Program-made: the position numbers and the translations under genes | Assembly (NCBI GenBank): GCA_943704495.1 | Contig: CALSCR010002268.1 | Coordinates: forward strand, 1-24,216 | DNA from: Pigoraptor chileana | Lineage: Eukaryota; Opisthokonta; Filasterea | DNA length: 24,216 nucleotides | Reading direction: 5' to 3' | In this document: positions 20,679-24,216 of the stretch, one piece after another | Position numbering within the stretch: the stretch's first letter is position 1 | Layout: each line of letters opens with the position of its first letter | Notes under the pieces: model-generated | Database searches by the model: none | The model's input: the letters and a program-made list of their open reading frames with translations, nothing else | What the model was told of the DNA's origin: nothing

Positions 20679-21667
20679 TGCTGCCTGCCTTTCTTGATTG
20701 CGTTTCGTTTGGTCTGTTTATGTTCTGTCTCTGTCTGCCTGTCTGTCTGCCTGTGTCTCTGCATTTGCGTGACTCCTGCTTGCCGTGCGCTCTTCCTTTG
20801 CTCTTATGTCTGCTGTTGCCGTCACTTCTATTCACTCCGTGGCACATTGGCTCTCCTCCACTTGCATCTCCCCGCGTTGCGCACCACACTGCTGCCGCTT
20901 CACGTACACTATTCCTTATCCATTTTCACTTCACCCTTGCCTCTCATGCGTGCATCTCATGGAGAGATTGCACAATCCGCACTCACATACACACTCCTCC
21001 CTCCTTCCCATGATATAATATCTACCTTACTAAAGAACTAGGTAAATGAGACGAATGTGACTCACATATGTGTTATATGAAGTTGTGCACTGGCTGAGAC
21101 TCGCAACAAAGCACTCTGAAAAATGTTGTGCCAAACAAATGACGGAGACTGAGTGCACGTGTGTCAGTATGCACCCCTAATGACAACGACAGCCGACCAA
21201 TGGTCGAGCAATCAGAGTATGCACTGTCCGAGCGAATCAGCCCGTCCCTCCCCCGCCACAGTCAATGGGTGACTGTATTGCCACAGACGGAGGCGAGAAA
21301 GAGCACCTTTCGCTGTAATTCACGACGACAACAGGGACGCGGGCTGCACGGCGGACAAACGGCAGGGCCGACTGAGACTGGCAGTGGCCTAATTCGGTCG
21401 GAGGCTGACGCCATTACTCACGTGACACCGAAAGCCCCCATTCGGCTGTGAGGCAGACCCACTGCATGGAACACGTGGCGATTCCTCCTTTCGCACGTCG
21501 GATGCACAGCAGGCATCGGCTGCACTCTGCAACGACTATATCCAAACGCCGAAAGGACCGGGACAGACAACGCTCACATTGCCTTTGTATGCACAACCCT
21601 CCTTCATTGCACACATTGGAATGACCAGCATCTGAGTGTGCAGGATGGAGCATCAAGCAAGGGCGGC
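20679..21667. other. Convergent gap between kinase and FDX2 3' ends
   Basis: The first 330 bases are pyrimidine-rich (many tctgtctg, ctcctc and cttc words), probably the kinase 3' UTR. Around 21013-21150 the sequence is AT-richer. The rest is mixed in composition, has an isolated TCACGTGA at 21418-21425, and has no frame I recognise on either strand. Confidence 0.55.
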
Positions 21668-22663
<996 letters not shown>

Positions 22664-22825
22664 GGTTAAAGCAGCCTATTAATGCACACGCAACGATCGA
22701 TCCCTCTTTTCTGTGTGAGCCGCGCAATCGGCCAATAGTATTAATGTAGTTCACATGCAATCATTAATGACAGTTAGTCATGCGACCGTAGATCAAGTGC
22801 GTGACACACCGGCGAAAGGCACTCG

Positions 22826-22953
22826 GTCACGTGAGGATAGGGTGAGAGTTGTTACATCACTAAGACGTCACGGAGGATGCTCCATTCACCTTCCAAATTG
22901 GGTGTGTCCGTACATCGCGTTTAAGCGAGATCAAGGACGTAATGTGATTGGCT
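22826..22953. promoter_or_regulatory. Composite element: E-box, CRE-type and inverted CCAAT words (FDX2/HGD)
   Basis: The three 9-base words occur in the order GTCACGTGA, GACGTCACG, GTGATTGGC over 128 bases. A second attgg lies near 22897. In the SMT/ECH1 promoter the order of the last two differs. Confidence 0.5.
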
Positions 22954-23042
22954 GCACACTCCTCTTCTTTTTTGTGCGATGTCACTTTCTTTCGGTCATG
23001 CGACAGCCGGTGTGAGTGCGAGAGCCCCAACACATGTTGGCA

Positions 23043-23097
23043 ACACACGCAGACACACACACACACACACACGCATGTACACACACATATGCACATT

Positions 23098-23128
<31 letters not shown>

Positions 23129-23139
23129 ACCCACACACA
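23043..23139. repeat. (CA)n microsatellite, interrupted
   Basis: Two long CA runs are separated by acgcatgtac and acatatgcacattc words. They lie in the FDX2/HGD promoter, about 100 bases before the HGD start. Confidence 0.95.
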
Positions 23140-23239
23140 GATCACAAACTTGTAAATATACTCTGTCTATCACTAGTATTCGGTAGCATATGTTCTCAGA
23201 TACTTTCAAGTACTGTGCACAGCTGATTCAGACTCGACA

Positions 23240-24167
23240 ATGGCAGGACGGGGTGAGTGACTTTGCAGTGACAATCTATCTTTTCATGCATGTCCAGACA
23301 TTATCGCACATCGCACTGAGTCTCGGCCGATGACCTCTGCTAATATGGCCCTCACCATCTCATCTTCTTCGACGTACAGGAGTTCACGGTCTTGTGACCG
23401 AGGGCAACTACCAGGTGAGTATATTAGTAACGAGACGCAGCTTTTGTTGGTGGCGATCTCACTTCCGTGATTACTCAAAGCCGACCCAGACAGTTGTCTT
23501 GCGAAATCTAACTGTTTAGTGTCTCCGTTTGTGTTCTGTTTGGGCCAAATCTATTAATGATGGCAGTACATGCCCGGGTTTGGCAATGAGTTTGCGAGCG
23601 AGGCCCTCCCCGACGCACTTCCCAAAGGACAAAACAGTCCGCAGGTGTGTCCGTACAACCTGTACGCGGAGCAGATCAACGGCACCGCCTTCACTGTGGG
23701 CATCGACAGGAACCAGCGAAGGTGCGGTGCTGCATGGGCCATCGTGTGATGAGTTGCCACTGCAAAATATCCTCCATTGCCTAATGCGCCGTGCACCGAA
23801 CACTCAGAGTTCTAACAAATGATACCTGGTCCGCCTTGCGACTTTCGCGTTGCACATGCATGTGACAATAACAGCTGGTTCTACCGCATCCGCCCCGCCG
23901 TCTGCCACACTCCCTTTACGCACATTGACAATCCCGGCAATTTCGTCGCCGATTGGGCAGGACGCCGCCCCAATCCCAACCAAACACGCTGGAGCCCCTT
24001 TGACATTCCCGCGTCAACGACGAAGGTGGATTTTGTGCAGGGTATTGCCACTCTGGCCGGCGCGGGAGATCCGACACTTCGCCACGGCATCGCAGTGCAC
24101 ATATATGCATGCAACGTCTCAATGGAGAACAAGGCCTTCCAGAATGCTGACGGCGACTTTCTCATCG
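23240..24167 (+). CDS. HGD: Homogentisate 1,2-dioxygenase, 5' part (continues past window)
   Basis: Visible exons are 23240-23252, 23380-23414, 23567-23721 and 23875-24167. The last is followed by a GTGGGT donor, and the rest lies beyond the window. The product is the iron dioxygenase that opens the ring of homogentisate to maleylacetoacetate in tyrosine and phenylalanine breakdown. Seen: [40 protein letters not shown], then [63 protein letters not shown]. These match the N-terminal domain of human and plant HGD in order. The iron ligands (His, Glu, His) lie in the unseen C-terminal half. Exons 1 and 2 ([16 protein letters not shown]) are joined on splice phase alone and give a lead about 11 residues longer than the human one. 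They are less certain than exons 3 and 4. Confidence 0.92.
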
Positions 24168-24216
24168 GTGGGTCTCTCAGTGTCTGTGCGTGTGTTTATG
24201 TGTGCCCGCGGGGGGG

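Larger units (their letters stand above)
22664..23239. promoter_or_regulatory. Divergent promoter region, FDX2 (-) / HGD (+)
   Basis: This 576-base stretch lies between divergent starts. It holds GTCACGTGA at 22826-22834, GACGTCACG at 22864-22872 and GTGATTGGC at 22945-22953. These are the same three words as in the SMT/ECH1 promoter. A long CA repeat lies at 23043-23139, on the HGD side. No coding exon is evident. Confidence 0.55.

Noticed and set aside
21161-21451. 96-codon plus-strand frame between the kinase and FDX2
   Set aside because: No known motif and no biased codon use; the start is not supported.

Overview
This is nuclear DNA of a unicellular eukaryote. Nine protein genes lie in 24.2 kb on both strands. 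All but the edge-truncated ones are cut by several GT-AG introns of about 90 to 310 bases, many holding TG/CA microsatellites. The gene set points to a holozoan protist such as a choanoflagellate or close relative: a MARK/PAR-1-type kinase with UBA and KA1 domains, animal-like PHYH, ECH1 and FDX2, and a sterol C-24 methyltransferase, which most animals lack. The assignment rests on protein resemblance from memory, without a search.

Layout. Positions 1-1552 hold the 3' part of phytanoyl-CoA 2-hydroxylase (PHYH, +). Positions 1950-4547 hold a sphingosine kinase (-). Positions 5055-8033 hold mitochondrial P5C dehydrogenase (ALDH4A1 type, -). It is divergent from WDR70 (+, 8543-10943), which converges on sterol 24-C-methyltransferase (-, 11363-12692). 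A divergent promoter region then leads to the dienoyl-CoA isomerase ECH1 (+, 13322-15499). A 1.9 kb gap without recognisable genes precedes the MARK-like kinase (+, 17395-20678). After a 1 kb gap comes a five-exon ferredoxin-2 gene (-, 21668-22663) that no single open frame reveals. It is divergent from the 5' part of homogentisate 1,2-dioxygenase (+, 23240 to past the window end).

Exons were joined by hand from splice signals, phase and recalled family sequence. The six complete spliced genes with a start and stop whose lengths I summed (SPHK, ALDH4, WDR70, SMT, ECH1, MARK) and FDX2 all give whole codon numbers.

Functionally this is a housekeeping stretch: peroxisomal and mitochondrial lipid breakdown (PHYH, ECH1), amino-acid catabolism (ALDH4, HGD), sterol and sphingolipid metabolism (SMT, SPHK), Fe-S electron transfer (FDX2), a nuclear WD protein and a polarity-type kinase. 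I see no operon, no mobile element with recognisable coding sequence, no RNA gene and no new multi-gene system. The more unusual signals are three shared 9-base words in two divergent promoters, a 14-base palindromic kappaB-like word in two intergenic regions, a 41-base dispersed repeat, and an altered activation loop in the kinase.
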